Shown: positions 17,204-26,380, numbered from the stretch's first letter. The stretch is 64,000 nt of DNA from Kitasatospora sp. NBC_00315 (GCF_041435095.1 NZ_CP108025.1:1488001-1552000), one strand, 5' to 3'. Notes: generated from the sequence alone by a model not told the origin. Program-made: numbers and translations.

Positions 17204-17824
17204 GTGGCCAGGAACTCCGACATCGCCCAGCTGCTCCTCGACAGCGCCGTCTCCCTCTTCGCCGAGCGCACCTACGAGGGCACCCAGATGCCCGCGGTGG
17301 CCCAGCGCGCGGGGGTGGGGGTCGGCAGCATCTACCGGTACTTCCCCAGCAAGGAGGCGCTCGGCAACGCCGCCTTCCAGTACGCCAAGCGCGGGCTGCT
17401 CGACCGGCTGACCGCCGCCCTCGCCCCGGACGGCGGGAGCGGGGAGGTCGGCGGCAGCGGCGGGGCACCCTCCGTGCGCGAGGAGTTCGGCCGCCTCTGG
17501 CTCGGGTTCACCCGGTACGCGGGCGAGCACCACGACGCGTTCGTGTTCCTCGAACACCAGCAGCACGACACCTTCCTCGCCCCGGAGAGCCTGGCGCTCT
17601 CCGCCGAGGTCGACGGCTTCGCCCGCGAGTTCATCGAGCGCGGGCAGCGCGCCGGCGAGATCCGCGACGGGGACGCGCGACAGCTGGTCGCCCTCGCGAT
17701 CGGCGCGTTCACCGGGTTGGTCAAGCACCTGCGCCCCGGCGGCATCGCCCAGCTCTCCCCCGAAGCCCTGGCCACGGCGGAGGACGCCGTCTGGGATCTC
17801 CTGCACCGAAAGGCCACGTCATGA
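17189..17824 (+). CDS. TetR/AcrR family transcriptional regulator
   Basis: A 211-residue regulator with a clean N-terminal HTH: LLLDSAVSLFAERTYEGTQMPAVAQRAGVGVGSIYRYFPSKEALGNAAF. The C-terminal part is helical with TYPICAL ligand-pocket character (FGRLWLGFTRYAGEHHDAFVFLEH). The ATG at 17189 has gagggg 8 bases upstream; a GTG five codons later has no ribosome site. The stop overlaps the following SDR gene by 4 bases (ATGA). The regulator and the dehydrogenase therefore form a two-gene operon, probably self-controlled through the palindrome over its start codon. The ligand is unknown but is perhaps the SDR substrate. Confidence 0.88.
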   Translation: MNIHSVARNSDIAQLLLDSAVSLFAERTYEGTQMPAVAQRAGVGVGSIYRYFPSKEALGNAAFQYAKRGLLDRLTAALAPDGGSGEVGGSGGAPSVREEFGRLWLGFTRYAGEHHDAFVFLEHQQHDTFLAPESLALSAEVDGFAREFIERGQRAGEIRDGDARQLVALAIGAFTGLVKHLRPGGIAQLSPEALATAEDAVWDLLHRKATS

Positions 17825-18696
17825 GCCACCCGAGGACCGCCCCGAAGAGCGTCCTGATCACCGGCTGCTCCACGGGCATGGGACGGCGGACGGCGCTCGC
17901 TCTGCACCGGCTCGGCCATCACGTCCACGCCACCGCGCGCCGCCCCGAGACGCTGGCCGACCTCGCCGCGCAGGGCCTCTCCACGCTCGCCCTGGACGTC
18001 ACCGACGAGGGCTCCATGGCGGCGGCCGTCGCCCGGGTCGAGGCCGAGCACGGCGCGGTGGACCTGCTGATCAACAATGCCGCGTACGGACTGCACCTGC
18101 CGGTCGAGCTGGCCACCCCCGAGGAGGTGCGCCGGCAGTTCGACACCAACGTCTTCGGGCTGGTCCGGATGACCCAGCTGGTGCTGCCCGGGATGCGCCG
18201 GGCGGGCGGCGGGCGGATCGTCAACATCTCCTCCATGGCCGGCCGCTTCTCCCCGCCCGGCGGGGCGTTCTACCACGCCAGCAAGCACGCGGTGGAGGCG
18301 ATCAGCGACTCGCTGCGGCTGGAGGTCGCCCCGTTCGGCGTGAAGGTGGTGGTGGTCCAACCCGGCCCCACCATCACCGAGTTCGCCGACACCGCGGTGA
18401 ACACCATGCACGGCGGGGCCGAGCACTCCCTCGGCGACGGCGAGGACCCGTACGGCCGCTTCCGGGCCGAGCTCGCGGACATGTACGCCAACCGGACGTT
18501 CCGTCGCCGCAACGGCGCCGTCCCGGCGGAGACCGCGACCAAGGTGATCGTCCGCGCGGCCACCACCGGCCGCCCGCGCGCCCGCTACGCCATCGGCGCG
18601 CTGGCCCGCGGCACGATGATGGCCAAGCGGCTGCTGCCGGACGTCGCCTTCGACGCCGTGATGCGTTTCAACTTCCCGGTCGCGGCCGGACGGTAG
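17821..18696 (+). CDS. Short-chain dehydrogenase/reductase
   Basis: A 291-residue classical SDR. Nucleotide-binding motif VLITGCSTGMGRRTAL (TGxxxGxG form), structural NNAAYG (NAAYG variant of NNAG), catalytic Ser in ISSMAG, and YHASKH providing Tyr and Lys (YxxxK). The segment VVVVQPGPTITEFADTA fits the substrate-side loop. SDRs of this subgroup (SDR family NAD(P)-dependent oxidoreductase) reduce carbonyls or oxidise alcohols; the exact substrate is not visible. Coupled to the upstream TetR gene by an ATGA overlap. A hairpin downstream ends the unit. Confidence 0.87.
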   Translation: MSHPRTAPKSVLITGCSTGMGRRTALALHRLGHHVHATARRPETLADLAAQGLSTLALDVTDEGSMAAAVARVEAEHGAVDLLINNAAYGLHLPVELATPEEVRRQFDTNVFGLVRMTQLVLPGMRRAGGGRIVNISSMAGRFSPPGGAFYHASKHAVEAISDSLRLEVAPFGVKVVVVQPGPTITEFADTAVNTMHGGAEHSLGDGEDPYGRFRAELADMYANRTFRRRNGAVPAETATKVIVRAATTGRPRARYAIGALARGTMMAKRLLPDVAFDAVMRFNFPVAAGR

Positions 18697-18788
18697 GCCG
18701 CCCGCGCGGCGGCTCCGCCGGGCCACCGCAGGCCCGTACCGCAAGCGCGTACCGCAGGCGCGTACCGCCGCAGGCCCGGCGGGTCGCC

Positions 18789-18817
18789 CCCGGGGCGGAC
18801 GAGTCGTCCGCCCCGGG
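18789..18817. terminator. Perfect inverted repeat between convergent units
   Basis: cccggggcggacga-g-tcgtccgccccggg lies between the SDR gene and the convergent cobIJ stop. Just before it, 18728-18777 holds three imperfect copies of a cgtaccgca-containing unit. Probably a bidirectional terminator. Confidence 0.75.
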
Positions 18818-18837
18818 TTCCGCCGGAGCGGGCCGCC

Positions 18838-20421
18838 TCAGACCTCCGGATAGCGGCGGGGCGTCCAGACCACCTGGGTGCCGTTGCCGCGCGTGACCGC
18901 CCGGGTCTGCGAGGAACCGATGAGCAGGATGGTGCGCATGTCGACCTGCGCCGGATCGAGGTCCGCCAGGCACACGGTGCGGACCCGCTCGGTGGGGCCG
19001 CCCACGTCGCGGGCCATCACCACCGGGGTGTCGGGGGCGCGGTGCTCCAGCAGCAGGTCACGGGCCAGAGCGACCTGGGTGGTGCGGGACTGCGAGCCGG
19101 GGTTGTAGAGCGCGAGGACGAGGTCGGCGGAGGCCGCGGCGGCCAGCCGCTCGGCGACCACCTTCCACGGCTTCAGACGGTCGGAGAGCGAGACCACGGC
19201 GTAGTCGTGCCCGAGCGGGGCGCCCGCCCGGGAGGCCGCCGCGTGCGCGGCCGTCATCCCGGGGACGACCCGCACCGGCACGTCGCCGTAGCGCTCCTCG
19301 CAGGCGACCTCCAGGACCGCGGTCGCCATCGCGAAGACGCCCGGGTCGCCGGAGGAGACGACCGCCACCCGGCGGCCCTGCCGGGCCAGGTCGAGGGCGA
19401 ACTCGGCGCGCTCGGACTCGACCTTGTTGTCGGAGCCGTGCCGGCGCTGCCCCGCCCGCACCGGCACCCGGTCGAGGTAGGTGGTGTAGCCCACCAGGTC
19501 GTCGGCGGCGGCGAGTTCGCCGCGCGCCTCGGGGGTGAGCCAGAGCGGCCCGGCGGGACCGAGACCGACCACCACGACCTCGCCGACCCTGCCCGCGCTG
19601 CCCGCCCCGTCGGCCGCATCGGCCCCGTCGGCCTCAACGGCGGCTCCAACCGCAACCGGCGCCGGTTCGGCGGGCAGTCCGATCCGGCTCGGCAGCACGG
19701 CGACGGAGAAGTACGGGACGGTGTCGGGGTCGACCTCGGCCAGCGGGGCCGTCCGCTCGGCGTCCATGGTGGCGCGCTCCACGTACTGGGCGTCCGCCAG
19801 CCGGCCGGCCCGCTCCAGAGCCCGTCGCACGGCGGGGAAGGTCCGGCCGAGCTTCATGATCACGGCCGAGTCGGTGGACGCCAGGCGGGCCGCCAACTCC
19901 TCCTCCGGCAGCGTGCCGGGCAGGATGGTCAGCACCTCCTCGGCCTCCACCAGCGCCCGCCCGAGCCGGGCCGCGGCGGCGCTGACGGAGGTCACCCCCG
20001 GCACCACCTCGGTCGGGTAGCGGTGGGCCAGGCGCTTGTGCATGTGCTGGTAGGAGCCGTAGAAGAGCGGGTCGCCCTCGGCGAGCACCACCACGTCCCG
20101 GCCCGCGTCCAGGTGGGCGGCCAGCCGGGCGGCGGCCTCCTCGTAGAACTCGTCGATCGCGCCCCGGTAGCCGCCGGGGTGGTCGGTGGTCTCGACCGTG
20201 AGCGGGTAGACCAACTGCTCCTCTATCTGACCGTCCGTCAGATAGCGCTCGGCGATCGAGCGGGCGATCGAGCGGCCGTGCCGGGCACTGTGGTAGGCCA
20301 CCACGTCGGCCTTGCCGATGAGTTCGGCGGCGCGGACGGTGACCAGCGACGGGTCACCCGGGCCCAGACCCACCCCGTAGAGCCGGCCGGGGCCGCCTGT
20401 CGTCGACTGAGGCTGCGTCAC
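18838..20421 (-). CDS. cobIJ: Fused precorrin-2 C20-methyltransferase / precorrin-3B C17-methyltransferase
   Basis: A 527-residue fusion of two SAM-dependent tetrapyrrole methyltransferases. The N-terminal CobI half (about 1-245) has LYGVGLGPGDPSLVTVRAAE, VVAYHSARHGRS and LAEGDPLFYGSYQHMHKRL. A short Ala/Asp/Gly-rich linker (about 250-275) leads to the CobJ half, with VVGLGPAGPLWLTPEA, YTTYLDRV, VVSSGDPGVFAMA and the ending LIGSSQTR. The CobI-CobJ fusion is common in actinobacteria. The GTG start overlaps the cobH stop by 4 bases, so cobG, cobH and cobIJ form one coupled operon. Confidence 0.93.
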   Translation of the reverse strand: MTQPQSTTGGPGRLYGVGLGPGDPSLVTVRAAELIGKADVVAYHSARHGRSIARSIAERYLTDGQIEEQLVYPLTVETTDHPGGYRGAIDEFYEEAAARLAAHLDAGRDVVVLAEGDPLFYGSYQHMHKRLAHRYPTEVVPGVTSVSAAAARLGRALVEAEEVLTILPGTLPEEELAARLASTDSAVIMKLGRTFPAVRRALERAGRLADAQYVERATMDAERTAPLAEVDPDTVPYFSVAVLPSRIGLPAEPAPVAVGAAVEADGADAADGAGSAGRVGEVVVVGLGPAGPLWLTPEARGELAAADDLVGYTTYLDRVPVRAGQRRHGSDNKVESERAEFALDLARQGRRVAVVSSGDPGVFAMATAVLEVACEERYGDVPVRVVPGMTAAHAAASRAGAPLGHDYAVVSLSDRLKPWKVVAERLAAAASADLVLALYNPGSQSRTTQVALARDLLLEHRAPDTPVVMARDVGGPTERVRTVCLADLDPAQVDMRTILLIGSSQTRAVTRGNGTQVVWTPRRYPEV

Positions 20422-21044
20422 TCTTCTTCACTCGCAATCGCGTTGATGGCGGCGGCGGCCATGGCACTGCCGCCACGGCGGCCCCGGACCACCAGATGCT
20501 CCAGGGCGCTGGGGTGTTCGGCCAGGGCCTGCTTGGACTCGGCGGCGCCGATGAAGCCGACCGGGACGCCGATCACGGCGGCCGGGCGGGGCGCGCCCGC
20601 CTCGATCAGCTCCAGCAGCCGGAAGAGCGAGGTCGGCGCGTTGCCGACGGCGACCACCGCGCCCTCCAGCCGGGGCAGCCACAGCTCCATCGCGGCGGCG
20701 CTGCGGGTGTTGCCCATCTTCCTCGCCAGCTCGGGGACGGAGGGGTCGGAGAGCGTGCAGAGCACCTCGTTGCCGGCGGGCAGCCGCTTGCGGGTCACCC
20801 CGCTGGCGACCATCGAGACGTCACACAGGATCGGGGCGCCGGCGCGCAGCGCCCGGCGCGCGTCGGCGACCACGTTCGGGGACCAGAGCAGGTCCCGCAC
20901 CAGGTCGGTCATGCCGCACGCGTGGATCATGCGCACCGCGACCTGGGAGACGTCGGCGGGCAGACCCGCCAGATCGGCCTCGGCCCGGATGGTGGCAAAG
21001 GACTCGCGGTAGATGGCCGCCCCGTCCCTCTCGTACTCGATCAC
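20418..21044 (-). CDS. cobH: Precorrin-8X methylmutase
   Basis: A 208-residue enzyme converting precorrin-8X to hydrogenobyrinic acid by methyl migration from C11 to C12. Seen: YERDGAAIYRESFATIR at the N-terminus, the catalytic histidine at residue 41 in VRMIHACGMTDL, ILCDVSMVASGVTRKRL, NTRSAAAMELW and the C-terminal GVPVGFIGAAESKQAL. The GTG start at 21044 overlaps the cobG stop (GTGA); the longer frame to 21401 runs inside cobG and is discarded. Middle gene of the cobG-cobH-cobIJ operon, coupled at both ends. Confidence 0.94.
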   Translation of the reverse strand: MIEYERDGAAIYRESFATIRAEADLAGLPADVSQVAVRMIHACGMTDLVRDLLWSPNVVADARRALRAGAPILCDVSMVASGVTRKRLPAGNEVLCTLSDPSVPELARKMGNTRSAAAMELWLPRLEGAVVAVGNAPTSLFRLLELIEAGAPRPAAVIGVPVGFIGAAESKQALAEHPSALEHLVVRGRRGGSAMAAAAINAIASEEE

Positions 21045-22330
21045 TTCGTCCTCCGGGCCCGGGCCACTGCGTCGGGCATCTGTTGCGTTGTCGTTGACTG
21101 AGAGGCGGACGGAGCGTGCGGGCGGCGTACCGCCACCTCGTACCCGTCCCCCGTGGCGAGCACGTCCACCCACTCCCCCGCCGGGTGCCCGCACCGCCGC
21201 GCGCACCCGGACCAGTGCACGGGCAGCAGGCGCGCCCCGGGCCCGGCGGGCGGCCCGGCGGCCGCCAGCGCGCGCGCCGCGTCGCCGCGGACGTCCGCCA
21301 GCGACTTCGCGCAGCCCGGCGTCCCGGTGCAGGCCATCGCCAGCTCCCAGGGCGAGTGCGGATCCAGGCCCAGCCCGGCGGCCGACAGCCGCCCGGCCCA
21401 CTCGCGGGCGCCGTCCGGCGCCAGTCCGGGCAGGACCACGCCGCGCCAGGGGGTCACCCGGAGCTCACCGGCGCCCTGCTCCGCCGCCCGGGCGAGCAGC
21501 CGCCACGCCCCGGCCGGCGCGCGCCCGAAGCGCAGGCCCGCCGAGAGCGCGTGCCGTCCGTCGGGCCCGGGCACCGGACCGGCCTGCGGCAGCGTCCCCG
21601 CGAGCGCCGGCAGCGGCGCGGCGACGAGGCCGGGCACGGTGAGCCGGGTGCCGTCCGGGTCCGCCTCGCGGATCCGCCAGGCCCCGGTGCCGGTGGCCCC
21701 GAGCAGCGCGAGGAAGGCCCCGGCGGCGGCCAGCGCCGCAGCGACGGCCTCGCCGGCCGGCACCCGCAGCGCACCGGTGGCACGGCCGAGGCGCAGGAGT
21801 GCCCCGCCGCCCGGCGCTGCGATCAATGTCACATCGGCGTCGAGCCCGGCGACGTCGCCCCGGCCGTCGTCGAGCGCGAAGAGGAATCGGCCGGAGAGGG
21901 CGGCGGACCAGTCGGCGGCGCACAGCGCCGCGTCCAGTTCGCGGGCCCAAATCGTCACGTCCGCAGACCCGTTGCCGTCGAGGCCGGCGAGCGGCGTGGC
22001 GACGATGTTGCGGATCCGCTCGTGCCGCTCGGAGGGCAGCAGTCCGGCCGCGCGCAGCCGGTCGCCGAGCTCCGGACCGCAGCCCTCGGACAGGCCGCGC
22101 AGTTGGACGTTGCCGCGCGAGGTGGTCTCCAGCCGGCCGTCACCGAGCGCCTCTGCGGCGTCGGCCAGCACATCCGCCTGACGGAACGTCAGGAGACCAC
22201 CGGGCAGGCGTACTCGGGCGAGCGCGCCGTCGTCGGCCGTATGTAGGCGAAGGGCCCCCGGGCACGCGTCCTCGCGCGCCCGGCCGGGCCCGCCGGGGCC
22301 CGGTTCCGCGGGGTCGGGTGAGGGTGACAT
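21041..22330 (-). CDS. cobG: Precorrin-3B synthase
   Basis: A 429-residue member of the nitrite/sulphite reductase-like family that hydroxylates precorrin-3A with oxygen, setting up ring contraction in the aerobic cobalamin pathway. Seen: GDGRLETTSRGNVQLRGL (ferredoxin-like half-domain motif) and two cysteine pairs, ACTGTPGCAKSLADVR and VHWSGCARRCGHP, the expected [4Fe-4S] ligand set near residues 345-395. The ATG at 22330 is the best start (MSPSPDPAEPG); the open frame continues upstream but into the cobN leader. First gene of the minus-strand cob operon, divergent from cobN with about 60 bases between its ATG and the cobN -10. Confidence 0.88.
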   Translation of the reverse strand: MSPSPDPAEPGPGGPGRAREDACPGALRLHTADDGALARVRLPGGLLTFRQADVLADAAEALGDGRLETTSRGNVQLRGLSEGCGPELGDRLRAAGLLPSERHERIRNIVATPLAGLDGNGSADVTIWARELDAALCAADWSAALSGRFLFALDDGRGDVAGLDADVTLIAAPGGGALLRLGRATGALRVPAGEAVAAALAAAGAFLALLGATGTGAWRIREADPDGTRLTVPGLVAAPLPALAGTLPQAGPVPGPDGRHALSAGLRFGRAPAGAWRLLARAAEQGAGELRVTPWRGVVLPGLAPDGAREWAGRLSAAGLGLDPHSPWELAMACTGTPGCAKSLADVRGDAARALAAAGPPAGPGARLLPVHWSGCARRCGHPAGEWVDVLATGDGYEVAVRRPHAPSASQSTTTQQMPDAVARARRTK

Positions 22331-22390
22331 GGCCGCGAGCATACCCAGGAACCGCCCCGGGACTCTGTCCCGTGGATCACCTGTACCGCC

Positions 22391-22396
22391 TACTAT
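22391..22396 (+). promoter_or_regulatory. -10 element of the cobN leader
   Basis: tactat in otherwise GC-rich sequence, a few bases before the cobalamin riboswitch. The -35 is weak (candidate around 22366-22373). It sets the divergent cobG/cobN promoter zone. Confidence 0.45.
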
Positions 22397-22402
22397 GCTC
22401 CC

Positions 22403-22535
22403 GGGCGGATCCTTCGGGGTCCGCTCACGCCAGAGACGGCGCAAAGGGGAGGAAACCGGTGCAAACCCGGTGCGGTCCCGCCACTGTGACCACGGTTCAC
22501 CAGCCGTGGGAGCCAGGAACTCCTGCCGTCCCGAC
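22403..22535 (+). ncRNA. Adenosylcobalamin riboswitch upstream of cobN
   Basis: The conserved core is unmistakable: gcaaaggggaggaaaccgg, then gtgcaaacccggtgcggtcc, the B12 box cgccactgtgacc, and the 3' part gggagccaggaactcctgcc. Binding of adenosylcobalamin should lower expression of the downstream genes. Directly after it, cctgcc...ggcagg (about 22541-22555) can form a stem that includes an aggagg, possibly part of the expression platform. Confidence 0.93.
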
Positions 22536-22596
22536 TCCGCCTGCCCCCGGCAGGAGGTACCCCCACGGGGCGCGGACCCCGAGGAAGGCTCCACCT

Positions 22597-22692
22597 ATGC
22601 GCCGCCGCACGCCTGTGCCCGGGCTCCCGCCCGCGGCCACGCCCATGGCTCTGCCCCTGCCCGCCCACGAGGCCGGGAGGGCCTTCGCGTGA
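22597..22692 (+). CDS. Possible 31-codon leader ORF before cobN
   Basis: ATG at 22597 is preceded by a strong GAGGAAGG (spacing about 9). The ORF encodes 31 residues starting MRRRTPVPGLPPAATPM and ends in TGA overlapping the cobN GTG (GTGA). The cobN Shine-Dalgarno (gggagg) lies inside its last codons, so translation of the leader could open or block that site. The peptide has no motif I know, apart from being basic then Pro/Ala-rich. Whether it is translated is inference from ribosome site and overlap only. Confidence 0.4.
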   Translation: MRRRTPVPGLPPAATPMALPLPAHEAGRAFA

Positions 22693-25600
22693 TCCTGCTT
22701 CTGTCGACCTCGGACACCGACCTGCTGAGCGCCCGCGCCGCCGCGGGACCGGTCCCCTTCCGGCTGGGCAACCCGGCCCGGCTCACCGCGGACGACCTCC
22801 CCGGCCTGCTGGAGGACACCGATCTGGTGGTCGTCCGCCTGCTCGGTGGCCGCCGGGCCTGGCAGGAGGGCCTGGACGCGCTGCTGGCCGGCCCCCGCCC
22901 GGTGATCGTGCTCACCGGCGAACAGGCGCCGGACGCCCAGCTGATGGAGCTCTCCACCGTCCCGGCCGGGATCGCCGCCGAGGCGCACGCCTACCTCGCG
23001 CACGGCGGCCCGGCCAACCTCGCCGAGCTCGGCGCCTTCCTCTCCGACACCGTGCTGCTCACCGGCCACGGCTTCGCCGCCCCGGCGTCGGCCCCCGAGT
23101 GGGGCCCGCTGGAGCGCACCCCGAGCGCCGGGAACGCCGACGGCCCGGTGATCGCGGTGCTCTACTACCGGGCCCACCACATGAGCGGCAACACCGCCTT
23201 CGTCGAGACGCTGTGCCGGGCCATCGAGGACAAGGGCGCCCGCCCGCGCCCGCTGTACTGCTCCTCGCTGCGCGGCGCGGAGGCCGAGCTGCTGGCGGAG
23301 CTGGGGCAGGCCGACGCGATCGTCACCACCGTGCTGGCGGCCGGCGGCACCCGCCCCGCCGACGCCTCGGCCGGCGGCGACGAGGAGGCCTGGGACGCGG
23401 GCGCGCTGGCCGCGCTCGACCGCCCGATCCTGCAGGCCCTCTGCCTCACCTGGTCGCGCGCCGCCTGGGAGGCCAGCGACGACGGCCTGTCCCCGCTGGA
23501 CACCGCCACCCAGGTCGCCGTGCCCGAGTTCGACGGCCGCCTGATCACCGTCCCGTTCTCGTTCAAGGAGCTGGACGAGGACGGCCTGACCGTCTACGCC
23601 GCGGACCCGGAGCGGGCCGCCCGGGTGGCCGGCATCGCGGTGCGGCACGCCCGGCTGCGGTACATCCCGGCCGCCGAGCGACGGTTGGCGCTGGTGCTGT
23701 CCGCGTACCCGACCAAGCACGCCCGGGTCGGCAACGCGGTCGGGCTGGACACCCCCGCCAGCGCGATCCGCCTGCTGGAGCGGCTGCGGGCGGAGGGCAT
23801 GGACCTCGGCCCGCTGGACGGCCCGGACGCCCTGCCCGGTCTCGCACCCGCGCCCGAGGGCGACGAGAGCCACGAGGGCGACGCGCTGATCCACGCGCTG
23901 ATCGCGGCCGGCGGCTACGACCAGGACTGGCTGACCGAGGACCAGCTCTCCCGCAACCCCGTGCGGATCCCCGCCGCCGACTACCGCCGCTGGTACGCCG
24001 AGCTGCCCGAGGGCCTGCGCGAGCAGGTCGAGCGGCACTGGGGCCCGGCCCCGGGCGAGCTGTACGTGGACCGCAGCCGCAACCCCGAGGGCGACATCGT
24101 GCTGGCCGGCCTGCGCGCCGGGAACCTGCTGGTGCTGATCCAGCCGCCGCGCGGCTTCGGAGAGAACCCGGTGGCCATCTACCACGACCCGGACCTGCCG
24201 CCCTCGCACCACTACCTGGCCGCCTACCGCTGGATCGCGGCCGCCCGGGAGGACGGCGGTTTCGGCGCCGACGCCGTCGTCCACCTGGGCAAGCACGGCA
24301 ACCTGGAGTGGCTGCCCGGCAAGACCGCCGCGCTCTCCGCCGACTGCGGTCCGGACGCCGCGCTCGGCGACCTGCCGCTGGTCTACCCCTTCCTGGTGAA
24401 CGACCCGGGCGAGGGCACCCAGGCCAAGCGCCGCGCGCACGCCACCCTGGTCGACCACCTGGTGCCGCCGATGGCCCGCGCCGAGAGCTACGGCGACATC
24501 GCGCGCCTGGAGCAGCTGCTCGACGAGCACGCCAACATCGCCGCGATGGACCCGGCCAAGCTGCCGGCCGTCCGGGCCCAGATCTGGACACTGATCCAGG
24601 CCGCCCGCCTGGACCACGACCTCGGTCTGGACGAGCGTCCCGAGGACGACGGCTTCGACGACTTCCTGCTGCACGTCGACGGCTGGCTCTGCGAGGTCAA
24701 GGACGCCCAGATCCGCGACGGCCTGCACGTACTGGGCCAGGCGCCGGCCGGCACCGACCGGGTGAACATCGTGCTCGCCATCCTGCGGGCCCGCCAGATC
24801 TGGGGCGGCGTCAGCGCGCTGCCGGGCCTGCGCGAGGCGCTCGGCCTGGACGAGTCCGCACCCACCCTGGGCGCCGCCGACGCGGCCGAGGCGAAGGCCC
24901 GTGAACTGGTCGAGGCGATGGAGGCCGAGGACTGGGCCCCCGAGGCCGTCGAGAAGACCGCCGCCGGGCTGCCGCCGGCCGTCGCCGAGGTGCTGGACTT
25001 CGCCGCCCGCCAGGTCGTCCCGCGTCTGGCCGCGACCACCGACGAGCTGGACGCCGTGCTGCACGCGCTCGGCGGCGGCTTCGTCAAGGCCGGCCCCTCC
25101 GGATCGCCGCTGCGCGGGCTGGTCAACGTGCTGCCGACCGGCCGCAACTTCTACTCCGTCGACCCGAAGGCGGTGCCCAGCCGGCTCGCCTGGGAGACCG
25201 GGCAGGCGCTGGCCGCCTCGCTGGTCGATCGCTACCGGGCGGACAACGACGGCGCCTTCCCGCCCTCGGTCGGTCTCTCGCTCTGGGGCACCAGCGCGAT
25301 GCGCACGGCCGGCGACGACATCGCGGAGGCCTTCGCGCTGCTGGGTGTGCGCCCGGTCTGGGACGACGCCTCGCGCCGGGTCACCGGCCTGGAGCCGATC
25401 GGGCTCGCCGAGCTCGGCCGCCCGCGCATCGACGTGACGCTGCGGATCTCCGGCTTCTTCCGGGACGCCTTCCCGCACGTGGTCAACCTGCTGGACGACG
25501 CGGTGCGCCTGGCCGCCCGCCAGGAGGAGGCGGAGGAGGACAACTTCGTCCGCGCCCACGTCCAGGCGGATCTCGCGGTGCACGGCGACGAGCGCAAGGC

Positions 25601-26327
25601 CACCGTCCGGGTGTTCGGCTCCCGCCCGGGCACCTACGGCGCCGGTCTGCTCCAGCTGATCGACAGCCGGGACTGGCGCACCGACGCCGACCTGGCCGAG
25701 GTCTACACGGTCTGGGGCGGCTACGCCTACGGCCGCGACCTCGGGGGCCGCCCGGCCCGCGAGGAGATGGAGACCGCGTACAAGCGGATCACCGTGGCCG
25801 CGAAGAACACCGACACCCGCGAGCACGACATCGCGGACTCGGACGACTACTTCCAGTACCACGGCGGCATGGTGGCCACCGTCCGGGCGCTCACCGGCAA
25901 GGCACCGACCGCGTACATCGGCGACTCGACCCGCCCGGAGAGCGTCCGCACCCGGACGCTGACCGAGGAGGCGGCCCGGGTCTTCCGCGCCCGGGTGGTG
26001 AACCCGCGCTGGATCGAGGCGATGCGCCGGCACGGTTACAAGGGCGCCTTCGAGATGGCGGCGACCGTCGACTACCTCTTCGGCTACGACGCCACCACCG
26101 GCGTCGTCGCCGACTGGATGTACGAGAAGCTCACCCAGGAGTACGTGCTCGATCCCACCAACCGCGAGTTCCTGGCGGGCGCCAACCCCTGGGCCCTGCA
26201 CGGGATCAGCGAGCGGCTGCTGGAGGCGGCCGGCCGGGGGCTGTGGGCCGAGCCCGACCCGGAACTGATCGAGCAGCTGCAGGCCGCGTTCCTGGAGTCC
26301 GAGGGCGACCTGGAGGGCGAGGGCTGA
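22689..26327 (+). CDS. cobN: Cobaltochelatase subunit CobN
   Basis: A 1212-residue large subunit of the aerobic ATP-dependent cobalt chelatase, which inserts cobalt into hydrogenobyrinic acid a,c-diamide with CobS and CobT-type (or ChlI/D-like) partners that are not in this window. Seen: start VILLLSTSDTDLLSA, YYRAHHMSGNTAFV, VVHLGKHGNLEWLPGK (the very conserved His-rich motif of CobN/BchH proteins), YPFLVNDPGEGTQAKRR, and DVTLRISGFFRDAFPH. The GTG at 22689 is chosen because gggagg lies 8 bases upstream. Controlled by the upstream cobalamin riboswitch. A 14-bp hairpin terminator follows. Confidence 0.94.
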   Translation: MILLLSTSDTDLLSARAAAGPVPFRLGNPARLTADDLPGLLEDTDLVVVRLLGGRRAWQEGLDALLAGPRPVIVLTGEQAPDAQLMELSTVPAGIAAEAHAYLAHGGPANLAELGAFLSDTVLLTGHGFAAPASAPEWGPLERTPSAGNADGPVIAVLYYRAHHMSGNTAFVETLCRAIEDKGARPRPLYCSSLRGAEAELLAELGQADAIVTTVLAAGGTRPADASAGGDEEAWDAGALAALDRPILQALCLTWSRAAWEASDDGLSPLDTATQVAVPEFDGRLITVPFSFKELDEDGLTVYAADPERAARVAGIAVRHARLRYIPAAERRLALVLSAYPTKHARVGNAVGLDTPASAIRLLERLRAEGMDLGPLDGPDALPGLAPAPEGDESHEGDALIHALIAAGGYDQDWLTEDQLSRNPVRIPAADYRRWYAELPEGLREQVERHWGPAPGELYVDRSRNPEGDIVLAGLRAGNLLVLIQPPRGFGENPVAIYHDPDLPPSHHYLAAYRWIAAAREDGGFGADAVVHLGKHGNLEWLPGKTAALSADCGPDAALGDLPLVYPFLVNDPGEGTQAKRRAHATLVDHLVPPMARAESYGDIARLEQLLDEHANIAAMDPAKLPAVRAQIWTLIQAARLDHDLGLDERPEDDGFDDFLLHVDGWLCEVKDAQIRDGLHVLGQAPAGTDRVNIVLAILRARQIWGGVSALPGLREALGLDESAPTLGAADAAEAKARELVEAMEAEDWAPEAVEKTAAGLPPAVAEVLDFAARQVVPRLAATTDELDAVLHALGGGFVKAGPSGSPLRGLVNVLPTGRNFYSVDPKAVPSRLAWETGQALAASLVDRYRADNDGAFPPSVGLSLWGTSAMRTAGDDIAEAFALLGVRPVWDDASRRVTGLEPIGLAELGRPRIDVTLRISGFFRDAFPHVVNLLDDAVRLAARQEEAEEDNFVRAHVQADLAVHGDERKATVRVFGSRPGTYGAGLLQLIDSRDWRTDADLAEVYTVWGGYAYGRDLGGRPAREEMETAYKRITVAAKNTDTREHDIADSDDYFQYHGGMVATVRALTGKAPTAYIGDSTRPESVRTRTLTEEAARVFRARVVNPRWIEAMRRHGYKGAFEMAATVDYLFGYDATTGVVADWMYEKLTQEYVLDPTNREFLAGANPWALHGISERLLEAAGRGLWAEPDPELIEQLQAAFLESEGDLEGEG

Positions 26328-26346
26328 CCTCCGCTCCCACCCGGCT

Positions 26347-26380
26347 CCGCCGCCCCGACCCGCCGTGGTCGGGGCGGCGG
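26347..26380 (+). terminator. 14-bp perfect hairpin after cobN
   Basis: ccgccgccccgacc pairs perfectly with ggtcggggcggcgg over a 6-base loop, 20 bases after the cobN stop. Confidence 0.85.
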
